Positions 27,316 to 34,994 of a stretch of 64,000 nucleotides of DNA are shown here, in pieces. Both the position numbers and the translations under genes were made by a program. The notes beneath the pieces were generated by a model. The model was not told the DNA's origin, ran no database searches, and saw only the letters and a list, made by a program, of their open reading frames with translations. The stretch comes from an uncultured Bacteroidales bacterium (GTDB lineage: Bacteria > Bacteroidota > Bacteroidia > Bacteroidales > SZUA-534), in assembly GCA_902790595.1 (NCBI GenBank), contig CADASL010000012.1, positions 30,170 to 94,169 on the forward strand, read 5' to 3'. Position 1 is the stretch's first letter; every line of letters starts with the position of its first letter.

Positions 27316-28596
27316 TTATTTCGTCAGCATACTGCAGCCCATAAACTTCTGGATGCACTCCGGCAGTTTGATGCCTTCGGGTGTCTGGTTGTTTTCAAGC
27401 AGGGCGGCCACAATGCGCGGCAAAGCCAGCGAGCTGCCGTTCAGCGTGTGAGCCAGCTGAGTTTTCTTGGTCTCCTCATCGCGGAAGCGCAGTTTCAAGC
27501 GGTTGGCCTGGAAGGTCTCAAAGTTCGATACCGAACTAACTTCGAGCCAGCGTTTCTGTGCGGCCGAGAACACCTCAAAGTCGTAAGTCATTGCCGAAGT
27601 GAAGCTCATATCGCCACCGCAGAGGCGCAGAATACGATAGGGCAGGCCCAGCTTTTGCACAAGCGACTCAACGTGAGCCACCATCTTGTCCAGAGTCTCG
27701 TATGAGCGCGACGGGTGCTCAATGCAGACAATCTCAACCTTGTCGAACTGGTGCAGACGGTTCAAGCCGCGCACGTCTTTGCCGTACGAGCCGGCCTCGC
27801 GGCGGAAGCAGGCACTGTAGGCGGTGTTCTTAATCGGCAGGTCTTTCGACGATACAATCACATCGCGGTAAAGGTTCGTTACGGGCACCTCAGCCGTCGG
27901 AATCAGGTAGAGGTTGTCGAGGTTGACGTGATACATCTGGCCCTCCTTGTCGGGAAGCTGGCCAGTGCCGTAGCCCGAAGCCTCGTTCACCATCAAAGGC
28001 GGTTCAATTTCGAGGAATCCGGCCTTTTCGTTCTCCTCAAGGAAGAAACTGATGAGTGCGCGCTGCAATTTTGCGCCTTTGCCTTTATATACGGGGAATC
28101 CGGCGCCGGTAATCTTCACGCCGAGTTCGAAATCAATCAAATCATAGTCTTTTGCCAGTTCCCAGTGCGGTTTGGCGTCTTCCGGAAGGTGAGGAATCTT
28201 GTCGTCGACAAGTTTCACAATCTCGTTGTCCTCGGCTCCCTTGCCGGGTTTCACCAGTTTGTACGGCATATTCGGTAGACGAACCAGAATGTCGTTCAGC
28301 TCAGCGTTAATGGCATCGAGTTTGGCGCCCAGAGCCTTCTGAGTCTCGCCAAGTTCGGTGCTTTTCTTCTTCATTTCGTTGGCCTCGGCAGCTTTTCCTT
28401 CTTTAAAAAGCTGGCCAATCTGCTTCGATATGGCGTTGATTTGAGCCAGAACATCGTCCTGTTCCTTTTGTGTGGCCCTACGCTCGTCGTCTTTTGCAAG
28501 AATCTGCTTCACGTATGGTTCAGCGTCGAAATTCTTGATTTTCAACCCCGCAATTACAGCCTCGGGGTTTTCCTGAATAAACTTAAGAGTTAGCAT
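27316..28596 (-). CDS. serS: Seryl-tRNA synthetase
   Basis: A 426-residue class IIa synthetase charging tRNA-Ser and tRNA-Sec. The N-terminal long coiled-coil arm (residues 30-110) binds the tRNA variable arm. Motif 2 is CFRREAGSYGKDVRGLNRLH and motif 3 includes NGSSLALPRIVAALLENNQ near the C-terminus. Starts MLTLKFIQENPEAV as usual. It is a single-gene unit downstream of rpmA and separated from it by a terminator. Confidence 0.97.
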   Translation of the reverse strand: MLTLKFIQENPEAVIAGLKIKNFDAEPYVKQILAKDDERRATQKEQDDVLAQINAISKQIGQLFKEGKAAEANEMKKKSTELGETQKALGAKLDAINAELNDILVRLPNMPYKLVKPGKGAEDNEIVKLVDDKIPHLPEDAKPHWELAKDYDLIDFELGVKITGAGFPVYKGKGAKLQRALISFFLEENEKAGFLEIEPPLMVNEASGYGTGQLPDKEGQMYHVNLDNLYLIPTAEVPVTNLYRDVIVSSKDLPIKNTAYSACFRREAGSYGKDVRGLNRLHQFDKVEIVCIEHPSRSYETLDKMVAHVESLVQKLGLPYRILRLCGGDMSFTSAMTYDFEVFSAAQKRWLEVSSVSNFETFQANRLKLRFRDEETKKTQLAHTLNGSSLALPRIVAALLENNQTPEGIKLPECIQKFMGCSMLTK

Positions 28597-28618
28597 AACG
28601 TTGTATTGTTATAAAACA

Positions 28619-28660
28619 AAAAAGAGGATGCCATCGCGTTGACGGTCAGCCTCTTTCTTA
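28619..28660 (-). terminator. Terminator of the rplU-rpmA operon
   Basis: On the minus strand a stem AAAGAGGCTG... paired with ...ATCCTCTTT (some mismatches), followed by a T-run; it lies just past the rpmA stop. Confidence 0.7.
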
Positions 28661-28677
28661 TCTTTGTTGATAAAAAT

Positions 28678-28938
28678 CTATGCCTCGGCCGGAATAACCG
28701 ATACGTACGATTTGTTGTCGCGTTTCTTTACGAAAGAAACTGTGCCATCTACAAGGGCGAACAAGGTGTGGTCTTTGCCCAAACCTACGTTGTTACCCGG
28801 ATGGTGCTGAGTTCCTCTCTGGCGGACGATGATGTTGCCCGCAACAGCGGCCTGGCCGCCGAAAATCTTAACGCCCAATCTCTTACTTGCTGATTCACGG
28901 CCGTTCTTTGAACTGCCGACGCCTTTCTTATGTGCCAT
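28678..28938 (-). CDS. rpmA: 50S ribosomal protein L27
   Basis: An 86-residue ribosomal protein starting [16 protein letters not shown], the standard L27 N-terminus that reaches towards the peptidyl-transferase centre. No N-terminal extension of the kind cleaved in Firmicutes. The gene is directly downstream of rplU (6 bp gap), the conserved L21-L27 order. Confidence 0.98.
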   Translation of the reverse strand: MAHKKGVGSSKNGRESASKRLGVKIFGGQAAVAGNIIVRQRGTQHHPGNNVGLGKDHTLFALVDGTVSFVKKRDNKSYVSVIPAEA

Positions 28939-28944
28939 AGTGTA

Positions 28945-29256
28945 TTAAGCTTTAATGTTTTCAATCTGAATTTGAGTGAACTGCTGACGGTGGCCGTTCA
29001 TTTTCTGATAGCCTTTGCGGCGTTTCTTCTTGAACACCATCACTTTGTCACCCTTAACTTGAGTCAGCACCTTGGCCGACACTTTTGCGCCGTCAACAAC
29101 CGGCGTTCCTACTTTGATGTCGCCATCGTTATCAACCAACAAAACTTTGTCGAAATCGACAACTGCGCCATCCTCTGCTTCCAAACGGTGAACAAAAATC
29201 TTCGAGTCTTTCTCTACTTTGAATTGCTGACCGTTAATTTCTACTATTGCGTACAT
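28945..29256 (-). CDS. rplU: 50S ribosomal protein L21
   Basis: A 103-residue protein, [20 protein letters not shown], with the C-terminal [20 protein letters not shown] signature of L21. It binds 23S rRNA together with L20. First gene of the L21-L27 operon. Confidence 0.98.
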   Translation of the reverse strand: MYAIVEINGQQFKVEKDSKIFVHRLEAEDGAVVDFDKVLLVDNDGDIKVGTPVVDGAKVSAKVLTQVKGDKVMVFKKKRRKGYQKMNGHRQQFTQIQIENIKA

Positions 29257-29294
29257 ACTATTTATAGTGTTATATTTTCATAACTTTTGGACGG

Positions 29295-29325
29295 CAAAAG
29301 TAGAAAGTATTTTTCAACTTGCAAA
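29295..29325 (-). promoter_or_regulatory. Promoter of rplU-rpmA
   Basis: TTTG (29322-29325), exactly 19 bp, TACTTTTG (29295-29302) on the minus strand: a perfect match to the Bacteroides consensus. The leader is about 32 nt. Confidence 0.8.
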
Positions 29326-29456
29326 CATTTGAAACGATTAATCTGATTTTCTCAACATATTTTTTTTGACGCTATTTTTGGTTTGCTATTGCAACTGATA
29401 TTCAATAAGATGCACGGTTGATAAAATTCTTTTCCAGATTTATTGCCATATAGAGG

Positions 29457-29485
29457 GTTGGCGGAATTATATATTTTTATATTTG
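29457..29485 (+). promoter_or_regulatory. Promoter of the bifunctional-nuclease gene
   Basis: GTTG (29457-29460), 17 bp, TATATTTG (29478-29485); the leader to the ATG at 29528 is about 36 nt. Confidence 0.6.
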
Positions 29486-29527
29486 CTCAACAGATTAATG
29501 TCTGCTCAATAAATTAATGAATCGGCA

Positions 29528-30118
29528 ATGTCGAAGGTGAAACTCAAAGTTTTGGGGCTCTCGTGCAGCCAAACCCAGTCGGGTGCCTACGCGCTGATAC
29601 TGTCGGAGGAGAACGGCAACCGCCGCATTCCGATTGTCATCGGCGGGTTTGAGGCGCAGGCCATCGCCATTGGTTTGGAACGGCTGCATCCGCCGCGCCC
29701 GCTCACTCACGACCTCTTTGTCAATTTTGCCAAATCGTTCGATATTACCATCACCGAGGTTAACATTTACCACCTTGAGGAGGGCATTTTCTATTCCGAG
29801 CTTGTGTGTATGAACAACGGCTCGTACATTAAAATCGACGCCCGCACGTCGGACGCCGTGGCGCTGGCCATCCGCTGCAACTGCCCAATCTACACCACCG
29901 AGCAGATTATTGAGAAGGCCGGCATCGTGTTCAACGTGACCGAAGAACAGGCTGAGCCTGCCCAAAAGGAGCCGCAGCCGGCCGAGACAGGTGCTGACAA
30001 GTATGAAAAGCTTGACATCAAGGAATTGAAAAAACTGCTCGACAAGTCAATCTCGAACGAGGACTATGAGGAGGCCTCGCACATCCGCGACGAGATTCAG
30101 CGGCGTGAAGGAAAGTAA
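29528..30118 (+). CDS. Bifunctional nuclease family protein with UvrB/UvrC motif
   Basis: A 196-residue protein. Residues 1-135 form the bifunctional nuclease (DUF151) domain: GAYALILSEENGNRRIPIVI and the conserved ARTSDAVALAIRCNCPIY. After an acidic, proline-rich linker the last 40 residues are a UvrB/UvrC-type helical hairpin (LKKLLDKSISNEDYEEASHI). This domain pair is standard in Bacteroidetes; plant and Thermotoga relatives are linked to nuclease activity, but the in vivo role is open. Single-gene unit with its own promoter and terminator. Confidence 0.9.
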   Translation: MSKVKLKVLGLSCSQTQSGAYALILSEENGNRRIPIVIGGFEAQAIAIGLERLHPPRPLTHDLFVNFAKSFDITITEVNIYHLEEGIFYSELVCMNNGSYIKIDARTSDAVALAIRCNCPIYTTEQIIEKAGIVFNVTEEQAEPAQKEPQPAETGADKYEKLDIKELKKLLDKSISNEDYEEASHIRDEIQRREGK

Positions 30119-30156
30119 TACCAATAATAAATAGGAATACGGATTCATCTAAATAA

Positions 30157-30184
30157 AAAAGCGCCCCACTAAGGGCGCTTTTCT
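30157..30184. terminator. Terminator after the nuclease gene
   Basis: GCGCCC-CACTAA-GGGCGC, with A-run before and T-run after; usable in both directions between convergent genes. Confidence 0.88.
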
Positions 30185-30236
30185 ATTAATTGACTGATTA
30201 TGGTGTCTTTTGTCCGCAGTCTGATGTCTGTAGTCT

Positions 30237-32711
30237 CTAAAACCTCACCGTCACACTGCCCATTGCCGTGAAACCGGCCATTGGAATGAAGCCGATTTGG
30301 TAGTAGCGGTTGTCGTTGGGGTGGCCGCCGCTCTCGTACACAGCCGAGTAAACCCAGCCGCTTGCGGCATAGTGGTGGTTGAACAAGTTGCTGAAATTCA
30401 GGCCGAAAACAGCCTCTTTCAGCACACGTTTCGGCTTCAGAGTGTAACTCAGATTCAGGTTCGATGTGGTGTAGGCAGGCAGCGAGCGGTCTTTGTTCTC
30501 GGTGTTGTCGAGGTACTGACGGCTCACATAGTTGGTGTGCCAAGTGGCCTGCCAGCCCTTGAGGTGGAAGTTCACAAAGCCGTTTACAATGGCCGATGGC
30601 GAGAAAGCCAGCGTTGAGTTGTCGTAGTGAAAAGAACGGAAACCATCCAAATTACCGTCAATGTGATAGTTCTCAATAGCATATTGCACCATCGCTTCAT
30701 CTAAAACGCCATTTTCATCCAAATAGTTGTCATAGACGTCATCCCAGTCTTCAGCCATCTCGTCAAAGTCTTTTATCTTATTGATACTCAGCGCAGCGTT
30801 ACCCTCAATGGTGAGCCACTCGGTGATGTCAACGGCAGCCTGAAGTTCGGCGCCCGCGCGGTACGAGTCCTTGATGTTGGTTGTCAGTTTCTCGCCGATG
30901 TCGCTCTGCGCACCCGTCTGCACAAATTGGTCGGTGTAGTCCATAAAATAGAAGTTGGCGCCCGCGCGGACAGCCTCGCCAGCAAACTGATAACCAAGTT
31001 CATAGTCGAACATTTGCTCGGCTTTGGGGGCGGGATACGAGCCATTGTCGGTGAAGTTGTTGCGCTCGGGCTCGCGATGGCTCAGCGCCACCGAACCATA
31101 GACGCGGTGGGCGTCGGTGCGCCACGAGAATCCAGCCTTCGGGTTCAAGAAATTGTATTTCTCGTCGATGTTGAGCGGTTGGTTGTAGAGGCCGCTCTTG
31201 TCGTCGTAAAATTTGTCGTTGATGCCGTCGGTGGCGTAGCCCACGTGGCGGAACTGAACGTCGGCAAACACGTCGAAGCCTTCGGTCAGGTGCAGGGCCG
31301 CTTTCGCGAAAGCGCTACCGTCGAACTTGTTGGCGTCAGAGTCGTAATACTTATAGTCGCCGTCGGCCAAATACTTGTCGGCCACGGTTTTATCTTTGAT
31401 GTAGTTGAGGTAGCCGAAGTGGTTGCCATTGAAATTCTGCACCGACGCGCCGCCGATAATATCCAGCAAATCATTGGTATAGTTGATGTTCCAAACCACG
31501 CCGTAGGTGTTCTGCGAGAGGCCCTTCTTGCGCACAAAATCGGTCTTTTTGATGCTGTTGCCCTCGGCGTCTTTCGCGCTCAAACCGTATTTTTTGAGTT
31601 TGTTGTTGGGGCGGAACTCCTCGTAGTAGCCGTAGCCGTAAGTGTAATGTAATGAGGCTGTTGTGGCCAGATTGTCGTTTATCTGCCAAGCCGCCGACAG
31701 AATGTTATGGTCTTGCCAGAAGTTGTCGGTGGTGCGGTCCCAAAACGAGCCGTCGGCCATTTGGTATCTCTCTGTAACATATTTTCCGTCAGCGTTTTTG
31801 GCAAAATTGCCGTCGTTATCGTAAGTCAACGCTTCATAGAGTGAGTTGAACTTGCCCAGGCCAGCGTCCCACATATCCTCGTAGGTCTTGATGCCCGTCT
31901 GCTCGCCATAGATGCCGTCCATAATGCTCAAATCGTCGTTGCCCGCCGTCACGCCGTTCCAAGCCTGACCAGTACGCTCAAAGTTGCCGATGTTTTTATA
32001 TCTAACTTGCAGATTATCAGTTTGCCAAGTGATGCCGCCATAGTACGAGCCGCTGTTGGCGCTTGTGCCGTGGATGTAGCCGTCGGTGCGCGTTTGATGG
32101 TAGGCACCGTCGATTATCAAACTATTGAACAACAGGCCAGTAGAAGCCTTCCCGCCAAAGTTGACTGTGTTGAACGAGCCGTATGAAACCGACAGTTCAA
32201 CGCCTGCCGTCTGCATTGGCAGCGCCGACGACAGAGCCACCGTTCCGCCGAAAGCGCCGTCGCCGTTGGTCGATGAGCCCACTCCGCGCTGAATCTGCAC
32301 GCTGCCCAAGAGCGAGCCGTAAGAGTTCATATTGGCCCAGAACACGCATTGGTCCTCGGGCGAGTTGAGCGGCACACCGTCGAGGGTGACGTTGATGCGC
32401 GAGTCGCCCGCACCGCGGATGCGCATATAGGTGGTGCCTGTGCCAAGGCCGTTCTCGCTCCAGGCAAGCACGCCAGGCGTCTGCGAGAACAGGAACGGCA
32501 ACTCGCGGCCCGTCTTCGAAAACTCGTTGAGTTCCGTTTTTTTGATGTTCGACACTGCAAACGGCGCGTTCTGCTGAGCCCGCACGCCGTTAATCACAAC
32601 CTCTTGCAACTGCTCGGCCTTAATCACTGTGTCGGGTTGCGCGGCCTCCTGTGCCACGGCGCCAACAGCCGTCATCGAAGCAATTGTAATGAATAGAAAT
32701 TCCCTTTTCAT
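30237..32711 (-). CDS. TonB-dependent receptor under TPP riboswitch control, probable thiamine importer
   Basis: An 824-residue outer-membrane receptor. Signal peptide MKREFLFITIASMTAVGAVA; TonB-box-like LQEVVINGVR; plug domain (MRIRGAGDSRINVTLDGVPL, VQIQRGVGSSTNGDGAFGG); then a 22-strand-type barrel ending in ...AMGSVTVRF with the terminal phenylalanine expected for barrel assembly. Its mRNA leader contains a textbook TPP aptamer (32808-32887), so it should be made only when thiamine pyrophosphate is low. TPP-controlled TonB-dependent receptors that import thiamine are known in Bacteroides. The substrate call rests on the riboswitch. No inner-membrane thiamine transporter or thi gene is next to it. 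Confidence 0.92.
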   Translation of the reverse strand: MKREFLFITIASMTAVGAVAQEAAQPDTVIKAEQLQEVVINGVRAQQNAPFAVSNIKKTELNEFSKTGRELPFLFSQTPGVLAWSENGLGTGTTYMRIRGAGDSRINVTLDGVPLNSPEDQCVFWANMNSYGSLLGSVQIQRGVGSSTNGDGAFGGTVALSSALPMQTAGVELSVSYGSFNTVNFGGKASTGLLFNSLIIDGAYHQTRTDGYIHGTSANSGSYYGGITWQTDNLQVRYKNIGNFERTGQAWNGVTAGNDDLSIMDGIYGEQTGIKTYEDMWDAGLGKFNSLYEALTYDNDGNFAKNADGKYVTERYQMADGSFWDRTTDNFWQDHNILSAAWQINDNLATTASLHYTYGYGYYEEFRPNNKLKKYGLSAKDAEGNSIKKTDFVRKKGLSQNTYGVVWNINYTNDLLDIIGGASVQNFNGNHFGYLNYIKDKTVADKYLADGDYKYYDSDANKFDGSAFAKAALHLTEGFDVFADVQFRHVGYATDGINDKFYDDKSGLYNQPLNIDEKYNFLNPKAGFSWRTDAHRVYGSVALSHREPERNNFTDNGSYPAPKAEQMFDYELGYQFAGEAVRAGANFYFMDYTDQFVQTGAQSDIGEKLTTNIKDSYRAGAELQAAVDITEWLTIEGNAALSINKIKDFDEMAEDWDDVYDNYLDENGVLDEAMVQYAIENYHIDGNLDGFRSFHYDNSTLAFSPSAIVNGFVNFHLKGWQATWHTNYVSRQYLDNTENKDRSLPAYTTSNLNLSYTLKPKRVLKEAVFGLNFSNLFNHHYAASGWVYSAVYESGGHPNDNRYYQIGFIPMAGFTAMGSVTVRF

Positions 32712-32782
32712 CTTTTTAAATTTTTAAAAATTAGTTAGTAAAAAAGATTGAAATGGGGGTAATGAAAGAATTATACTGGTTT

Positions 32783-32806
32783 GGCTTCTGATTGGAAATC
32801 AAAGCC
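32783..32806 (-). promoter_or_regulatory. Hairpin after the TPP aptamer (expression platform candidate)
   Basis: Directly after the aptamer on the minus strand, GGCTTTGATT and AATCAGAAGCC can pair with one bulge and a three-base loop. No T-run follows, so it is not a simple terminator; it may compete with aptamer pairing or act on translation. Confidence 0.5.
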
Positions 32807-32807
32807 T

Positions 32808-32887
32808 TATCCCTACGACGGCATTACCCGTATCAGGTTCAAAGGGTATAATCTCAGCCGCAAGCGGCACCCCATTCTTTTCGGGGC
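32808..32887 (-). promoter_or_regulatory. TPP riboswitch (THI element)
   Basis: On the minus strand the conserved segments appear in order: GGGGTGCC, GGCTGAGAT, ACCC, TTGAACCTGATACGGGTAAT, GCCGTCGTAGGGAT. These are the thi-box core that forms the pyrimidine- and pyrophosphate-sensing arms of the aptamer. It lies about 95 nt before the start codon of the TonB-dependent receptor at 32711. Binding of TPP is expected to lower expression. Confidence 0.96.
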
Positions 32888-32888
32888 G

Positions 32889-32896
32889 CAAAGGTA
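32889..32896 (-). promoter_or_regulatory. -7 box of the riboswitch-controlled receptor
   Basis: TACCTTTG on the minus strand, a full TAnnTTTG match, ends at the 5' edge of the aptamer, so transcription would begin right at the riboswitch. Confidence 0.6.
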
Positions 32897-33041
32897 AAGC
32901 GATTTTTGAAAGATTGATTATTTTCGCGAGTCGGAATTCGTTTTTTTTGCATAGGCATCCAACAATAAAAACTGATACTCTGCAAATAAGTCCACATTAG
33001 TGCGAACGCGCATTTTTTAAGAGATTCTTAATTAAAATATT

Positions 33042-34082
33042 ATGAAACTAAACAAACTATTCATCGCATCTGGTTTTGTTGCATTAGCATTATTCGGATG
33101 CAACAATAACGGAAAAGAAAACAAGGCTTTAAGTGCTGACACATTTGCTTGTGTCGATACATGCAACGATAACGAAGACAATAACAATGTTTTAAGTGCT
33201 GACTCATTTGCTTGTGGCGATACATGCAACGATAACGAAGACAATAACAATGTTTTATGTGCCGATACTTGTAATCTTAACGAAAAGAAATACAACGGTT
33301 TATTAAACACCGAGGTGTTTGTTTATAGCGATTCTTGTAAATATGCCGATTTTGCTGTACAGGCCGAATTGCCTTTGGATAATGACGCTGTTTCTGTTGC
33401 CATTCGTGAAAGTGTGGTTTCGATATTGAAAAAGTGGTTATCTTACTGTAGGCCTAAACCCGTGTACGAGGACGATACAAATAATGTGCATGAAGTGTTA
33501 AATTTCTATTGTGGAGAATTTTTTAAATGTTTTGTCGAAGATTCACAAGGTATGTATGAACCAGAAGATTCAACCCCAATTACGCAATGGAAATACTCCA
33601 TGAATGTTACAAAAGACCAAGAAACCGATGACTATATTGTTTTTTTGTTTGTTGGATATGCATATGAGGGAGGTATTCATGGTAATGTTTTTGGCGATGG
33701 TCCGATAGTATTCAGCAAAAAAAACGGAACTTTCATATCCACAGTTCTTGATGACAAAAGTTTCATATCCTCAGCAATTGATGCAAATAATTTAGCTGCC
33801 ATTCAACCTCTGTTGAAAGAAGGGTTTAATTCTTATTATTCGGGAAAAACAGGATTTCCTATAGTTAGTCTGGGTGAATTTCTATATGACACTGTGTATA
33901 GGTTGCCAGACTATGTATTCCCCATTTCTGATTCTGTTTTATTCGTATATCGTCGTCATGAACATGTTGCTTATGGAAGTGGATGTCCCACTTTCAAATT
34001 TCCTATCAGCAAAGTCAAACCATTTATGACTCAGCAAGCCATAAAGGTCTTCGGAATCGATGATCATTTCCGAAAAAGATAA
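33042..34082 (+). CDS. Lipoprotein with Cys-rich 21-residue repeats and DUF3298-like domain
   Basis: A 346-residue lipoprotein; lipobox ALFGC with Cys20. Residues 28-80 hold two full and one partial copy of a 21-residue repeat (LSADxFACxDTCNDNEDNNN), rich in Asp/Asn and with paired cysteines. The rest resembles the DUF3298/RsiV-like fold: a soluble domain with FVGYAYEGGIHGNVFGDGPI and a C-terminal FPISKVKPFMTQQAI. RsiV-like domains bind lysozyme in some bacteria, but that cannot be inferred here. The gene is AT-rich, is flanked by AT-rich spacers and has no operon partner. Confidence 0.7.
   Translation: MKLNKLFIASGFVALALFGCNNNGKENKALSADTFACVDTCNDNEDNNNVLSADSFACGDTCNDNEDNNNVLCADTCNLNEKKYNGLLNTEVFVYSDSCKYADFAVQAELPLDNDAVSVAIRESVVSILKKWLSYCRPKPVYEDDTNNVHEVLNFYCGEFFKCFVEDSQGMYEPEDSTPITQWKYSMNVTKDQETDDYIVFLFVGYAYEGGIHGNVFGDGPIVFSKKNGTFISTVLDDKSFISSAIDANNLAAIQPLLKEGFNSYYSGKTGFPIVSLGEFLYDTVYRLPDYVFPISDSVLFVYRRHEHVAYGSGCPTFKFPISKVKPFMTQQAIKVFGIDDHFRKR
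33127..33300 (+). repeat. 63-bp tandem repeat inside the lipoprotein gene
   Basis: Units at 33127-33189 and 33190-33252 are nearly identical (about three differences), with a diverged partial third from 33253. The period is 63 bp (21 codons), so copy number can change without frameshift. Confidence 0.9.
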
Positions 34083-34422
34083 AAATGAAACCCGTAGGCG
34101 GAATTAATTTTTTTAAAAAAAAGCAAAAAATATTGCACATATTGCTGATTTTTAACAATTTAAAAGCGTTAAAAATAAATTATACAATCTTCATATTGTG
34201 CAACTTGTATACAAAGTTCGTAAAAATTCTTGAAATATGCCATAAGTTTTAGATTGTTATGCCGCTGTGGGTGGTGTCTGTCCGCAAAGTTGTCATAGGC
34301 CAAAGTTAGAAAAAGTTTCCACTCAATTGCGCAGACGCTGCTGAAGGCGAAAAAGTTGCGCGGGACGATTTCCTCAAGTGGTTATGGAATTAGTGTCCGC
34401 AAAAAAACACTTACTTTGCGCT
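34083..34422. other. AT-rich intergenic region
   Basis: Very AT-rich to about 34260, then mixed. No gene, convincing terminator or complete promoter seen; TTACTTTG just before the HsdR-N gene is only a partial -7 match. Confidence 0.5.
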
Positions 34423-34875
34423 ATGGACAAACTCAATTTACCCGATTATTCGTCGCTTTTGCGCGTCAGTGTGGCCAAAAAGCAGATTCTCGACCCCGTG
34501 CGTCGCAAGTATGTGGCGCTCACGCCCGAGGAGTGGGTGCGGCAGAATCTGGTGCAGCATCTGCTGGCGCTGGGCTACCCTTTGGGACTGATTGCCGTGG
34601 AGCAGCCCATCACCCTCAACGGGCTGCAAAAACGCTGTGACATAGTTGTTTACAACCGTCAGGCTGCGCCGTGTTTGATTGTTGAGTGCAAAGCTCCCCA
34701 AGTGGCGGTCACACAAAAGGTTTTCGACCAAATTGCCGTCTATAACATCAAGCTTAATGTTGAGTATCTGATAGTTAGCAACGGACTCCAACATTTCTGC
34801 TGCAAGGTTGGCCAAGCGTCGCACAATGTTGAGTTTCTAACCGATTTCCCGTCGCCTGAATTGGTAATCGGTTGA
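34423..34875 (+). CDS. Stand-alone HsdR N-terminal (PD-(D/E)XK) nuclease-fold protein
   Basis: A 150-residue protein matching the N-terminal nuclease domain of type I restriction R subunits (HSDR_N_2 type). The core is RCDIVVYNRQAAPCLIVECK: D in CDIVVY and ExK as ECK form the PD-(D/E)XK triad, followed by QIAVYNIKLNVEYLIVSNG. There is no helicase domain and no hsdM or hsdS nearby, so it is not a working type I system. Small proteins of this kind are widespread in Bacteroidetes, with no established function. An upstream in-frame start at 34378 is rejected for the ATG giving MDKLNLPDYSS. Confidence 0.8.
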   Translation: MDKLNLPDYSSLLRVSVAKKQILDPVRRKYVALTPEEWVRQNLVQHLLALGYPLGLIAVEQPITLNGLQKRCDIVVYNRQAAPCLIVECKAPQVAVTQKVFDQIAVYNIKLNVEYLIVSNGLQHFCCKVGQASHNVEFLTDFPSPELVIG

Positions 34876-34965
34876 TTATCGGCCATATCGCGCCGGCGCA
34901 AATACAAGTGCCGCATCATTTTTAAAAATAAATTGGCGAGAGTGCGTTTTGGGGCGCACCTATTA

Positions 34966-34973
34966 TATATTTG
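34966..34973 (+). promoter_or_regulatory. -7 box of the CorC-type gene
   Basis: TATATTTG, a full TAnnTTTG match, 21 bp before the ATG at 34995; a TTTG at 34948-34951 is closer than the usual 19 bp. The box excludes the in-frame upstream start at 34971. Confidence 0.6.
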
Positions 34974-34994
34974 TATCGGAAAAAAAATCTGCCG

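Noticed and set aside
34378..34422. Upstream start for the HsdR-N gene
   Set aside because: The added residues are unlike the family, and the ATG at 34423 fits better.
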